Source: Branchinecta lynchi (lineage: Eukaryota; Arthropoda; Branchiopoda; Anostraca; Branchinectidae). From it: a stretch of 64,000 nucleotides of DNA. A program made the translations under genes and the position numbers. This document shows positions 10,806 through 22,784 of the stretch, one piece after another. Position 1 is the first letter of the stretch, and every line of letters begins with the position of its first letter. Under the pieces are notes generated by a model. It ran no database searches. It had not been told where the DNA came from and saw nothing but the letters and a program-made list of their open reading frames with translations. The stretch is from positions 2,108,001 through 2,172,000 of the forward strand of contig JAKZAP010000019.1 in the NCBI GenBank assembly GCA_023053575.1. Reading direction: 5' to 3'.

Positions 10806-10907
10806 ATACGAGGCATCTGCTGGTGAGAACGAGAAGGAGGTTCTTCTTGATGAAAATGATGACCAGTGGAAGGAGTTGCGTCATCAACATATCGCCGTCG
10901 TCTCACA
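10806..10907 (+). CDS. STXBP1: Munc18/UNC-18 exon, domain 3a
   Basis: Reads (K)[17 protein letters not shown] then [17 protein letters not shown], matching Munc18 about residues 263-297 (the DLW..LRHKHIAEVS block of domain 3a). The acceptor is TTTCAG ending at 10805. The donor GTAAGT starts at 10908. 102 bp = 1 + 33 codons + 2, completed by the next exon to give Gln. The acidic EVLLDEND segment is conserved in neuronal and epithelial Munc18s. No defects seen. Confidence 0.96.
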
Positions 10908-11041
10908 GTAAGTCGTCATTTTTAAGTTACCGGATTACGCTCCGCTAAGCTCGTTAGACACTCTTAAGATGGTTATTATAGTAATTTTCAGGCTCCCCGC
11001 TACTTCCAGTTTTGATTATTAGCCTGAAAATTTAATGTGCG

Positions 11042-11760
11042 ATGAATGAATGAATGAATTTATTCCCAATAAAGCCCAAGGGCCATGGCGGGAAACATAA
11101 CACAATAACAAAAACAAAATATCATACACTCCAACAACAAACCAAAAAATCAACTTCTATAAAAGTAGTTCACGGTGGGCCATAGCTAGCTTCAGGAATC
11201 TACCCAGCCTTCGGATCTCACCAAAACACTTACTTCCCATACTTGAAACCAAATCCCTTTCCTCCCAAGCCTCCCGACCAAACACTTCCTTTCTTAAATC
11301 TTTCAGCTCCTCACAATAACATATCAAATGTACCACATCCTCTCCTTCAATACCACAAATAGGACAAAAATAAGGACCAGTACCTTTCCTATCTCTACCA
11401 ATATAATTTCTCCGCATCCCCACCGGAAGAGCATCCGCCCTAATACTCACCACCCACTTCAATTCTGCCCCCCCCCCCCCAATCCCAACTTAAAATATAA
11501 TTCTTCTCCCCATGTCTCTTTGGCCATATCATACAACTTCAGAGATTGGTGCTCTGATACACCCCCATGCCACCTCTGAATCTCTTGATCTCTTAGCCTT
11601 TCTTTCACTAACTTAGTTACCTTACCTAGGGGGTAACCTGGTCCCACTCCATCACACCACAGACCACCAAAACCACAATCCTCCAATATTTTTTTTAACT
11701 TGCTGAGGCCAAGAATCCCTTTTCTTACCTCCAAGTATTTCCAAATACGCCGCTTTCAAG
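11042..11760 (-). mobile_element. (ATTC)n-tailed LINE, C-terminal region with zinc knuckle
   Basis: Two overlapping minus frames join across a G-run at about 11468-11480. The first reads LKKILEDCGFGGLW and WHGGVSEHQSLKLYDMAKE. The second reads WVVSIRADALPVGMRRN, then FCPICGIEGEDVVHLICYC (CX2CX8HX4C) and LGRFLKLAMAHRELLL-stop. The 3' end GGCCCTTGGGCTTTATTGGG and ATTC repeats follow at 11042-11075. The frame break in the homopolymer makes this a dead or mis-sequenced copy. Confidence 0.85.
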
Positions 11761-12035
11761 TACCTGCTCCACTTGTCGAAATTATGTAATAACCGTACAT
11801 TGACGGAGAAGTTCAAAATTCAGGATGCAAGCGTTACCCTTTTGGATGTTTCCTCGTCGCTTTCAGAAATCATGGACATCAGGAGACAACCAGCGCACTA
11901 CGTTATCCACTGCCTCTTGGCCGAAGATTGAAAATTAAGTGTCTTTTTCCGTGTGTTTATGTGTTTTATTTATTTTGTTTCATTAACTCCACTTTCTCAA
12001 AATGGCGGGTTATAAATAAATTACTTAATTACTTA
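11745..12035 (+). mobile_element. (TTAC)n-tailed LINE 3' end
   Basis: Reads FKYLLHLSKLCNNRTLTEKF, QDASVTLLDVSSSLSEIMD, RRQPAHYVIHCLLAED-stop, then the family 3' UTR and an ATTACTTAATTACTTA tail. The best preserved C-terminus of this family in the window. Confidence 0.8.
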
Positions 12036-13315
12036 TCAACAAAGTATTTGGACTTAGCGGGCTGGTCACCATGCTTGAACGGGTTTGTCTGCTCTAAAGA
12101 GCCATTGTGGGACCCGGATCCGGATGGAGGGATTGGGATGAAAGTTGGATCGCACTACATCTCCGGAAATGCTCCGAGTCAAGAAAGGCTTCGCGGTCGA
12201 TCGGGGATAATTGTCTCCGAACCTCATTTGTTGATTGGGTTGGAGTGGTGGTGGGGGGCACGGAAATGGAACACGCGTAGGGTCCTAACTGGTTGAAATA
12301 TTGGTGATAGAAAGGTCATATACCCGTGATTTGCCATTCGTGGGTCATCCGGCCACGGTGTGAGTAGTCCTGAAAATTTGCTTCCACGCGTATGGACAAA
12401 CCAATGGAGTCTTTCTGGGAATTTGTTAGATCTATGCCTGTAAAAAATGTCATAGGAGCCTGGAGATCTTTGGCTTGTTGCTATGATCTTTTAGGTATTC
12501 ATTAATTTTCATTTCATTTATTCGTACTAGTTAGACTACATAACATAAATATAAAGCAAGAAAACAAGACCCCCTGAAGCTGTCATGTAAGAAAATACCG
12601 AAAATGGTTTTAAGTTGTAATTTTTTACGAAACCGTTGAAACTTTTTTTTGTAATAAAACGAATTATGTGTTATTTTTTACGTGTTAAATTTCAGATAAA
12701 ACAAAAAAAAATTCACTGAGCTGCACGAGCAGCTAACTGTATTCCGAACTTCAGTTACAAAAATCTCATAACATAACACTTCCCCTAGCTTCGCTGAATG
12801 AAGTAGTCTCACCAATTAGATTCGTCCGCGGGATTTAGCTATCAGGGGTCGGGTACTTCATAATCATAATTGCATAAAACATTAATATAAACGGAACATG
12901 TCAGATCATAAAATCACATCCTTCTTTACTTAAGATCTTCCGCCCCCCAAAATACTAAACCAAATAATACACAAATAAACCACAAGATACTCGTCGGTCT
13001 CCTCAGTTCAGTAGGCCTTCTTTTAAGAGTGTCCTTGTGCTTCCGCTGTAGCTCCGGGAATCAGTCGACGGCAGCTGCAGCTGCTCAGCATGTTAGATCA
13101 TGATAACTGTACTACGGGTTATCCTGTAATGTATGACCCTTGCACCAAGTTTTACTGTTATTTAATTATTACACATCATGGCACAAGTGCATACAGGCGA
13201 AAGAATTAAGTAAGAAAAATGAAACAGAAGAAAGGAAGAAACAAAGATAAAGGGAAATAAGAGAAATGTAAATCTAACCTTGTAAGCCTTAACTGGTTTA
13301 AAAGATTGCACTGAG
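12036..13315. other. No gene or clear element seen
   Basis: AT-rich intron sequence. An early stretch (12060-12420) has minisatellite-family phrases such as GGGATGAAAGTTGGATCG and GATCGGGG, probably a decayed array. Nothing coding. Confidence 0.4.
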
Positions 13316-13320
13316 CTGAG

Positions 13321-13601
13321 GTTGCGTTCCCCAAACTTAACAATTGTTAACAATCGTTAACTTTACTTCGGGGCGGAGCTAACTGCAGCTTTAACGATCG
13401 TTAACTTTCCCAGTTCTACGATTGTTCACTTTTTTGCAACCATGCTCACCGACCATCGTTACAAGATAGTTAACAATCGTTAAGCTCAGGAATGGAAATT
13501 GTAGGTGGGCGGAGCTTAAATTTTGAAATCAGAAACGTGGAACGCAAAAAGTTAACAACTGTTAACAATTTGTTAACGATCGTTAAGTTGGGGAACGCAA
13601 T
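13321..13601. mobile_element. 281-bp MITE with TTAACGATCGTTAA motifs
   Basis: Terminal inverted repeat TTGCGTTCCCCAA...TTGGGGAACGCAA, extended inward by TTAAC/GTTAA palindromes. Flanked by CTGAG on both sides (13316-13320, 13602-13606), a possible 5-bp target duplication. No coding content. Confidence 0.75.
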
Positions 13602-13654
13602 CTGAGTTCGTAATTGTAGCACGAAGTTAAATTCTTAACGCTAGGCTAGAATCT

Positions 13655-13885
13655 TTAGGCAGACAGACAGACAGACAGAAAGACAGTCAAGGTTCCGCAT
13701 CGTTCTCCTGCTGTGATTGTGGTGTCTGTCTGTCTGTCTTGACTCTCTGTCTGTCTGTCTGTCTTGTGTGGTGGGCTGGCAGGGCAAGATGTTAGTAGAA
13801 TAGCTACTAACCTACTATTCCGGAGCGACCCTCAAGACAGACAGACAGACAACATACAGTCTGTCTGTCTGTCTGTCTGTCTACG
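13655..13885. repeat. Opposed GACA and TCTG microsatellite blocks
   Basis: GACAGACAGACAGACAG at about 13661, TCTGTCTGTCTGTC near 13725 and 13747, GACAGACAGACAGACA near 13834, and TCTGTCTGTCTGTCTGTC at 13859. The alternating orientation lets neighbouring blocks pair as hairpins. Confidence 0.85.
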
Positions 13886-14123
13886 AGGGAATAAGCAGCT
13901 TGACCCACTCTCTTTCCATTACTGCTGGTATTGGTCGTGCCATTCCATATTTACTTGGCCAGACTGTTATTGCTTCTACATTGCGCAACCCTTCGCAGAT
14001 ACTTCACATATTTATAAAATCACTTCCGAATGGCATCTATAATTGAACAAAAAAACAGCTTACAAAAGGAGCTGGAATAATCTTTTCGAAAAGGGTTTTG
14101 GAATAATCTGTCTTCTTTCTTAG

Positions 14124-14334
14124 AAACGTCACTAAGAACTTGAAGAAGTTCATCGACTCCAAAAAAGGAATGGCCGGCGGAGACAAGTCCTCGATGCGAG
14201 ACCTCTCCCAGATGATCAAGAAAATGCCCCAGTATCAGAAGGAGTTGTCCAAATACTCGACGCTCCTCCACCTTGCGGAAGACTGTATGAAGCACTACCA
14301 GGGGAATGTGGACAAGCTCTGCAAAATTGAGCAG
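14124..14334 (+). CDS. STXBP1: Munc18/UNC-18 exon, domain 3a hinge helices
   Basis: Reads [53 protein letters not shown] and LCKIEQ. This is the most conserved part of Munc18 domain 3a (about residues 297-367). It includes the Pro in KKMPQYQ, equivalent to the hinge proline (Pro335 of Munc18-1) of the helical hairpin that opens to template syntaxin/synaptobrevin pairing. Acceptor TCTTAG ends at 14123. Donor GTATTC starts at 14335, weaker than the others but a GT. 211 bp = 1 + 70 codons, ending in phase 0. Confidence 0.97.
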
Positions 14335-14487
14335 GTATTCCTCTTCTTTTTGTTTAAATTATCTGTTTTGCACCGTCAAATATGATTCGCAGTCAGCTTT
14401 GGCTGAAGCAATATCTATCCTTGGAATTCCCTATTGTTCAGTGAAACGTAATTTTCAGTTAATTGTAGTTAGAAATATTGAACTTAT

Positions 14488-14880
14488 ATAAGGTTTGAAG
14501 CCAAGCTGACCATTCATTACGAAAGAAATAGAAAACCGTGATTTTCAGAATTGTAAATTGTAAATTTCAGAATTGTAAATAATCACAGATTTGTACATAT
14601 ACACTTTTAACACGCACATTTTATCTTTCGTTATTTTATTTTATCTGCATCCGCACCGTTTTCTTCTGGTTTTTAGTTACATCTCGTCTTATTGTCTGTT
14701 GGTTCCGCATCGTTCTCCTGTTGTGATTGTGGTGGATTTTATGATTTAGTTTTGTTTTGTTTTTCGCTGAGGACGGTTTGCCAGAAGTGCAACCGAAATA
14801 TCCGAATTTATATATATCCCTCGCACATCATCCTAGAGGGATAATTAGCTGATCACGGTTTTCTATTTCTTTCATATTTA
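14488..14880. mobile_element. Foldback repeat (GAAAGAAATAGAAAACCGTGA family)
   Basis: Inverted ends GAAAGAAATAGAAAACCGTG (from 14520) and CACGGTTTTCTATTTCTTTC (to about 14873). The interior has GAGGACGGTTTGCCAGAAGTG and CCCTCGCACATCATC. Other copies at 3495, 4040 and 39950. Confidence 0.75.
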
Positions 14881-15373
14881 ACTTAAGAATCCGTAAGACG
14901 TTTGGAGCTTTACTCCATCTGAGGGGTAAGCTTAGACATGATATTCTGGCCCGTATATACCACTCAACTCTTTTACCAATAGGTTTAATCGTGCTATGAT
15001 TACTAGTGTTCGTGTGTGCTATTTTAAATATTTTAAATATTTGCTTGGATACCCTTTATTTGCTAGAAATACACCTCCAATTAATTCCCTTTCAGTTAAA
15101 GATCCTGCCCTGGCGATGCAGCAGAAATTTGATAATTTTGTAGCTAAAGCTAATAATATTCTGACTGTGAAGAATCTGTTTCCGTTTTTCGATAAAATTT
15201 AATAGTTAAGTATCTACAGTTTGTTGTTTAAAGTACGTCAATTGTTATTTATTGTGTTGAAAGTTATTTGTGACAGTGTTTTTTAAATTTATTTTAGTAT
15301 TCTTAATTATATATTCTTTGAGTGAAATAAATAAATGAATGAATGAATCTAATAAATATGTTTTGCTTTGTAG

Positions 15374-15475
15374 GATCTGTCGATGGGTGTTGATTCTGAT
15401 GGTGAAAAAATTAAAGACCCGATGCGACTGATAGTCCCGGTCCTCCTGGAACAGAACGTGTCATCCATGGACAAG
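15374..15475 (+). CDS. STXBP1: Munc18/UNC-18 exon, domain 3b
   Basis: Exactly 34 codons in phase 0: [34 protein letters not shown]. This matches the [18 protein letters not shown] block (about residues 368-401). Acceptor TTTGTAG ends at 15373. Donor GTAAGA starts at 15476. A 1.0-kb intron holding a foldback repeat precedes it and a 7.2-kb repeat-filled intron follows. Confidence 0.96.
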
Positions 15476-15522
15476 GTAAGAGCCATTTTCGTCAGTAATA
15501 CACTGTAAAAAGTTTCTCCGAG

Positions 15523-15640
15523 TAAGGATTAAAGATAACTGCAGTATTTGCTACTGGGATTATTTTATTTCTCACGTGGGATAATTAGAGATAATCTTAT
15601 CTCAGTAGAGACAAGATTAATCCCAGTAGCAAATTTTTTG
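15523..15640. mobile_element. Small foldback element
   Basis: Perfect 17-bp inverted repeat 15546-15562 / 15618-15634 (ATTTGCTACTGGGATTA), with the outer sequence AGGATTAAAG. A diverged relative spans 27085-27325. Confidence 0.7.
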
Positions 15641-15751
15641 TCAGGGTACATCAAAATTTTGTCAGATCAAAACGACCAACCGCTAAGATTACTTTCCTTA
15701 GTTATTCCTTACGGGCATAGGCTGCAGTTTGGCTAGAGTACGGTGCTAAGT

Positions 15752-18700
15752 AATTCAAACTAGACCTACGTTGCCTGGGCAACGTGAAGTGTTGCGAGAG
15801 CAACAATTTGGTTTTGTTTCTTCGCTGTCGGTTAAATACTGAAGTTGTCAACTTATCGAAGCTTTTAAAATGGTATGTTCTAAAAAGAATCATCACAGGA
15901 TCAAAAGCTATTGTTCAGCGTTCTAAAAACAACAACAAAAGAATATCGGAAGAGGGGACTAAATTGACTTTGCAGTCAGTTGAACTTTATCCTTTTCAAT
16001 CGTAGACATCGTGACGGATGAAAACTTGGACAGTATCTTATATAATCTAGTTGGTATTATAAAGCTATCCGTAACTTTTCAGGATTAAAATACCATGGAT
16101 GACGCTATTAATTATTACGAAACTACTTCATTGTTTTACATTATCGTTTGTACCCGTTGCGTAAACAGTTAATCCTAGGTTACAGCGATAGACCATCGAT
16201 ACAAACTTTCTTACCGTCAGATTTATAGAAATCGAATACAATATGTACCAATTTAAAAAAAGTTCTAGCCCCTCGTGAAACGATTCTTACTTACAAGTCC
16301 CTCTCTCATGATAGACATCAAGTTCACCAGATCAAAATAATGGGTACACCAGCTAGCAAAAGTTGCAAACCCCTCATCCCTGAAGATGATTGTAGTATAA
16401 CAGCCAATTATTACTTACACAAGTCCCTTGCACGTCGCCCACTACGCTTGCCGCATTTAAAGCGAAACAGACTTGCGGGTTTAGAAATTCCTAGTAAAGC
16501 GAAGGTACGGTCTGCACACTTCAAGGAAACAGGCGAGGTTGCATCTATTTTTCGATGTCTTCATAATATCAAATTATGGGAGCCAGCGCTTATAGTGCAT
16601 GACTGATTGAGTTTCAGTAGTTACGTTTTCTATCGCTAGCGGTGCTAGTGTCACTGCTATTCGACAGTGTGTCACTTTTTTCGAGCCTTGGCGCTACTCC
16701 CTAGTGTTGTTTTGCTCTGCAGGAAATGGAGGATCGAAGTCTAGTTGACTCTGTTTGTGTTTCTGACGTCCACCGACACCACCAACCCATATTCAAACTA
16801 GACCTACGTTGCCCGGGCAACGTGAAGTGTTGCGGCAACCTTTGTCCGGCTTCGCCGGCTAAAGTGTTGCAAGAGCAACACTTTGGTTTTGTTTCTTCGC
16901 TGTCGGTTAAATGCTGAAATTGTCAACTTATCGAAGCTTTTAAAACGGTATGTTCTAAAAAGAATAATCACATAATCAAAAGCTGTTCTTTAGCGTTGTA
17001 AAACCAACAACAAAACAATATCGGAAGAAGGCTATCCGTAACGTTTCAGGATTAAAATACCATAGATGACACTATTAATTATTGCAAAAGTTTTACATTA
17101 CTGTATCGTTTGTACCCGTTGCGTAAACAGTTAATCCTAGGTTATAGCGATAGACCATCGATACAAACTTTCTTACTGTCATATTTACAGAAATCGAATA
17201 CAATGTGCACCAATTTTCAAAAATTTCTAGCCCCTCGTGAACCGATCTTGCTTACAAGTCCATCTCCCGTGATTGACATCAAATTCACCGGAAACAAATA
17301 ATGGATACACCAGCTATCAAAAGTTGCAAACCCCTCATCGCTGAAGATGATTATAGCATAAAAGCCGATTATTACTTACAAGTCCCATGCATGTCTTACA
17401 ATTGGGAACAAAATTGTTCTTACCATCGAATACACCTGAGACAAATAACAGGTATACCAACTAGCAAAAGCTGCAAACTCCTCGTTGCCGAAGATGATTA
17501 TGAGCTAACAGTCGACTGTTGCTTACAGTCGACTGTTGCTTACAAGTCCCTTACATGCCTCACAACTGGTATCGCCTATTTTTGGTTTAAGTGTGTACCT
17601 TACTCCTGAAGTTGTCAAACCCTTGAAACTTTCAAACTGGTTTATCTCATGAAGGATTTTTGTTCAACAAAAATGGATGGCATATATTTTGATCAGCTCT
17701 TCAAGGGCTATCGATTGCCCTAACCACAACAAAAGCATATCGGAAAAAGGGACTAAATTGACTTTGCAGTCAGTTGAACTTTATCCTTATCAATCGTAGA
17801 CATCGTGACGGATGAAAACTTGGAATAATATCCTATATAATCTACTTGGTATTATAAAGCTATCCGTAACTTTTTAGGATTAAAATACCATAGATGACAC
17901 TATTAATTATTACGAAACTACCTTGTTTTACATTACAGTATCGTTTGTACCCGTTGCGTTAACAGTAAATCCTAGGTTACAGCGATAGACCAACGATACA
18001 AACTTTCTTACCGTCAGATTTATATAAATCGAATACAATGTGCAACAATTTGCACAAATTTCTAGCCCCTCGTGCACCGATTCTACTGACAAGTCCCTTT
18101 CCCGTGATAGACATCAAGTTCACCGGATAAAAATAATGGGTACACCGACTAGCAAAAGTTGCAAACCCCTCATCGCTGAAGATTTGTGTAGCATAACAGC
18201 CGATTATTACTTACAAGTCCCTTGCATGTTTTACATTTGGGAACCAAATTGTTCATCAAATGACAGGTACGCCAACTAGCGAGAGCTGCAAACCCCTCAT
18301 TGCCGAAGATGATTATGAGCTAACAGTCGCCTGTCGCGTACAAGTCCCCTAAATGTCTCACAACTGGTATCGCCTATTTTTGGTTTCAGTGTGTACCTTA
18401 CTACTGAAGTTGTCAACCCCTTGAAACTTTCAAACTGGTGTATCTCATAAAGGAATTTTTTTTACCAAAAAATGGATGTCATATACTTTGATCAGCTCAT
18501 CAGCGGCTATCGATCGCCGTCGAAGTTGAACTTTATCCTTTTCAATCGTCGATATCGTGACGGATGAAAACTTGGAACAATATCTTATATAATCTAGTTG
18601 ATATTATAAAGCTATCCGTAACTTTTCAGGATTAAAATACCATAGATGACACTATTAATTATTACAAAATTACCTTATTGTTTTACATTACCGTATCGTT

Positions 18701-19770
18701 TGTACCCGTTGCGTAAACAGTTAATCCTAGGTTATAGCGATAGACCATCGATACAAACTTTCTTACTGTCATAATTACAGAAATCTAATACAATGTGCAC
18801 CAATTTTCAAAAATTTTTAGCCCCTCGTGAACCGATTCTTACTTACAAGTCCGTCTCCAGTGATTGACATCAAATTCACCGGAAACAAATAATGGATACA
18901 CCAGCTATCAAAAGTTGCAAGCCCCTCATCGCTGAAGATGATTATAGCATAAGCTTTTTAAACGGGGTGTTTTAAAAAAAATAATCATATGATCAAAAGG
19001 TATTCTTCAGCGTTGTAAAAACAACAACAAAATAATATAGGAAGAAGAGACTAAATTAACTTTGCAGTCAGTTGTACTTTATCCTTTTCAATCGTAGACA
19101 TCGTGACGGATGAAAACTTGGAACACTATGTTATATAATCTAGTTGGTAATAGAAAGCTATCCGTAACTTTTCAGGATTAAAATACCATAGATGACACTA
19201 TTAATTATTATGAAACTACCTCATTGCTTTACATTTTCGTTTGTATCCGTTGTGTAAACAGTTAATCCTCGGTTACATTGATAGACCGTCGACACAAACT
19301 TTCTTACCGTCAGATTTATAGAAATCGAATACAATGTGCACCCATTTGCAAAAATTCCTAGCCCCTCGTGAATCGATTTGCAAACCCATCATCGCAGAAG
19401 ATGATTGTAGCATAACAGCCGATTATTACTTACAAGTCCCTTGCATATCTTACCATTGGGAACCAAATTGTTCTTACCATCGAATACACCGGAAACAAAT
19501 AACAGGTATACCAACTAGCAAAAGCTGCAAACCCCTCATTACCGAAGATGATTATGGGCTAACAGTCGACTGTTGCTTAAAAGTCCCCTATATGTATCAT
19601 AACTGGTATCGCCTATTTTTGGTTTCAATGTACCTTACTATGAAGTTGTCAGCCCCTTGAAATTTTCAAACTGGTGTATCTCATGAAGGAATTTTTGTAC
19701 CAAAAAATGGATGACATATACTTTGATCAGCTCATCAATGGCTATCGATTGCCGTCGAAAAAAAAATTCT
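15752..19770 (+). repeat. Irregular 4-kb tandem array in intron 5
   Basis: The landmark CGTTTGTACCCGTTGCGTAA recurs at about 16144, 17106, 17941, 18696 and 19237 (spacings 962, 835, 755, 541). Each unit also has TAATCCTAGGTTA, GAATACAATGTGCACCAATT, AGCAAAAGTTGCAAACCCCT and GAAGATGATTA. The first two units start with ACCTACGTTGCC-GGGCAACGT hairpins. Open frames in the units share SKSCKPLIAEDD and ITADYYLQVPC but are broken by stops. Unit 1 is enlarged by a hAT-type MITE (16432-16719). No known family recognised. Confidence 0.85.
16432..16719 (-). mobile_element. CAGAGCAAAA MITE, truncated
   Basis: The right end CTACTCCCTAGTGTTGTTTTGCTCTG is the reverse complement of the CAGAGCAAAATAACACTAGG terminus seen at 22024. 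The body matches 21080-21305 and 22140-22330. The far end is missing. Confidence 0.65.
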
Positions 19771-20049
19771 ACCTGTCTTAGTTCAAAAGTTGACTTTTTT
19801 GCCGTAGGCCAACTCACTTTCGGACCCGTGGGAAAAAACCACTTTTTTGTCTCTGTAGATTTTTCTATTTATCACTCAAAGAAGATATGTTGGCTGTGGG
19901 GCCGGGTAACTGCCGCATATATTTAACACTTATAGATCTTAGTCCATCTTCAATTTGAAACTGGTGCCTGCCTGAAGAGGAAAAAGTAATATACGAAAAG
20001 ACATAAAACCATACAAAAAACAATACCTTAAATTACTTTAAATCGCACT

Positions 20050-20300
20050 TTTCAGCGAAAGGAAATTCCGTCGCGCGCTGGGTCAGTGATGGATGGAGAG
20101 GGTCGCATCTTGGGATCCCACGCAGTTTTCCAAGGCTTCCGAGTCCTCAACCGATGACTTGAAGGCCTCCACACTATCTGCCATGACAGTGTTTTACTGA
20201 GGGAATTCCATAGCGGTACCACTCGATTAGTAAAAAATTGGTTTCGCTTCTTGGTTGTAGCTCTCTTCCAAAAAAACTTCTTGGAAAAACACGAGACTTC
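20050..20300 (-). mobile_element. LINE ORF2 C-terminal fragment
   Basis: Minus strand reads NQFFTNRVVPLWNSLSKT, the FFT.RVV.LWN.LP signature. It then continues in a shifted frame (ADSVEAFKSSV), so a frameshift is present. Confidence 0.6.
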
Positions 20301-20699
20301 TAACAAATTAACATAATAATGAACCAAAAAATAAAAAGAAAGAACAACAACAGAACCAGAACTAGAACAAAAAAACCGTTCCAAGTTCGAAGGATTTTCT
20401 GACATCTTGGAAATAAGTTTATCCGCAGCACCAAGAGGATCCGGCAAGCTGTATCTCTCCCGCATTCTTCCATTCCGTGTCCAAGGCTTTACCCGAATGA
20501 GGAACTTTGCATATTTGAAATAAGCCCGTCAAGCCCCGTCAGGCTGTCAATCTTCAGGGTTAAAGGAACAGAAAACTTGACTCGGGGTGCTAGCTGACAT
20601 ATCAAGAATGTACCCTGAGTCGATATTGAGAGTAAGAAAAATTCTCGATACCACCATTGCAATTTCCGAGAATTCTTTCGAGTTAGTAGAAAAAAAGCA

Positions 20700-20765
20700 A
20701 AAGGTTTGTGTGCCGGGAGTAGGAATCGAACGCACGACCTCTTGACTACTATCCCGATACTATGG
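20700..20765 (-). other. tRNA-like remnant (B-box only)
   Basis: Minus strand GGTCGTGCGTTCGATTCC has a tRNA T-arm/B-box, followed by TACTCCCGGCA, which can pair with an upstream ATCGGGA. No anticodon arm fits, so at most a truncated tRNA or SINE head. Confidence 0.3.
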
Positions 20766-21302
20766 CTGAAATAAGTCCCTGTATCTTTATCTAAGCCCCA
20801 CAGGTCGGTTTGATGGCCGAAAGTTGCGTAGTCAAGTTTTCTGTACAACCCTGCAATAAATAACTGAAGCTTCTGCCGACCATAAATATCTTATTCAGGC
20901 AACTTATTATTAAATACTACTGTAGGAAAAAAACAGTCCTGGTATAATGTCATCGCCCCAGTCGTGCAGCAGAAAACAGCGGCCGAGTCAAAAATTAAAT
21001 CTGCATTATGCATTATTTGAATATATATTTCAAAGTCAGCTTGGGCTCAAGGAATATTTGAAATTCATTCAGTCGTTCGTCACCGTTGGCTGTAATAACT
21101 TTTTGTCGTAACCATAGCTAAAAAAAATAAATGATACAGCCTCTATTGTTTCCTTGGTGTTCGCAGACCGCACCTTTGGTTTACTAGACATTTCTAAAAA
21201 CCCGCTATTTTGTATCGCTTTAAATGCTGCAAGCGTAGTGGGCGGCCCTACGAGTATGATTCTTTCGCAAAGCATGGGTAGCGTAGGTCTTGGTGCTACT
21301 CG

Positions 21303-21558
21303 CAGAGCAAAATAATGTTAGGGAGTAGCGTCAAGACTTGAAAGAAGTGACACACACTCGAATAGCAGAGACACTAGCACACAGGCGATAGTGAATGTCC
21401 CGCCTGAAACTCAATGAGTCGAGCACCGGTGCTATCTCCAATGGCTTCATATTCTCAACACAGATACAACCTCCCGTGTTTCCTCGATGCGTGCAGACCG
21501 CATTTAAGCTTTACTAGAAATTTGTAAACCCGAATATCCCTAGTGCTAGTTTGCTCTG
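21303..21558. mobile_element. CAGAGCAAAA MITE, copy with both ends
   Basis: CAGAGCAAAATAATGTTAGG at the left and CCTAGTGCTAGTTTGCTCTG at the right form terminal inverted repeats. 21080-21302 is a second, partial copy abutting it. No intact target duplication. Confidence 0.65.
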
Positions 21559-22023
21559 ACCGAGACACAGGAGAGAGCTCACTACCAGAAACATGGAGCG
21601 TCATCATAAGTGAAAGTAAATTTAGACGCCAGCTCTCCTGTACAGCAACACCAAAGTCAACCCAAATGTGGAAAAATCTCTACTCGATGGACTGACTCGA
21701 TCGAGCAACAAAAACAGCAGCTGTCATACCACCAACTTCAAATCCAAGCATCTCTCACAAAGACATTCTCCACATCAGATATTAAAGGCTAATGCTAAGC
21801 TGGTATCTTTTAATGGTTTTCCCACAGGTTAATTTTCGAATTTGAGCGCTTGAGCCTGAAAAGGAACCTTGACAAGAAGGGCCGAAAATGGCTCTAATGA
21901 ATTTCAGCTGATGTATCTTTTTGCACTGTCAAACATGATTCGCAGTCAGCTCGGGCTGAAGGAAGATGTACTCGTCGGCAATCAGACGCGGCTTAATTTT
22001 CATCCTTGAAGGTCTGTCACGAG

Positions 22024-22357
22024 CAGAGCAAAATAACACTAGGGAGTAGCTCCAAGACTTGACAAAATTGACACAGATTCGAATAGCGTGGGCACCAGCA
22101 CCGCTAGCGATATAGAACGTCTCTACTGAAACTTCTTGAAGATAGAATCATGAAGATATCTTGAAGATAGCAAAAAAGTGATACAGCCTCCAATGTTTCC
22201 ATGCTGTGTCCAGACCGCACCTTTGCTTAACTAGAAATTTCGAAGCCCGCAAGTTTGTCTCGCTTTAAATGCCGCTAGCATAGTGGGCGGCGCTACGAGT
22301 ATGGCCCTTTTGCAAAGCATAGGTCTTGGCGCCAGTCCCTAGTGTTGTTTCTCTCTG
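22024..22357. mobile_element. CAGAGCAAAA MITE, 334 bp
   Basis: Left CAGAGCAAAATAACACTAGG, right CCCTAGTGTTGTTTCTCTCTG. The interior has GTAGTGGGCGGCGCTACGAG-like sequence shared with 16432 and 21250 and with 56960. Flanking 8-mers differ. Confidence 0.7.
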
Positions 22358-22637
22358 GTTTTCCCATAGGTTAATTTTCCAGTTTGAGCGGTTGAGCCTG
22401 AAGAGGACCCTCGACAAGAAGAGCTGAAATATAGCTCTAACGAATTTCAGCTGATGTATCTGTTTTCGACTGTCAAATATGATTCGCAGGCAGCTTGGGA
22501 CGAAGGAAGAAGTGCGAACGCGGCTTATTTTTCATCCTTGAAGGTCTGTCACGACCCCCACGGTGTAAGTGGCGTACAATAACATTTTGTTTGTTTACGT
22601 TTTTCTCGGTTGCTCTGAAGTAATCCTTTTCTTCCAG

Positions 22638-22784
22638 ATCCGCATTGTTCTACTCTACGTGTTGTCCAAAAACGGAATTTCTGACGAGAATCTGACCAAG
22701 CTAATTCAGCATGCCGCTATCCCCGAATCCGATCGCCCCATTATTGCTAACATGGCGTATCTTGGATTCAATGTCACTAATGAC
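22638..22784 (+). CDS. STXBP1: Munc18/UNC-18 exon, domain 3b
   Basis: 49 codons in phase 0: [49 protein letters not shown]. This matches the family block (about residues 402-450) that packs domain 3b. Acceptor CTTCCAG ends at 22637. Donor GTAAGT starts at 22785. The NVTND end replaces the IVTD of vertebrates, a normal place for variation. Confidence 0.97.

Noticed and set aside
19711..19926. 71-codon open frame after the intron 5 array
   Set aside because: No domain, no splice context, partly repeat sequence.
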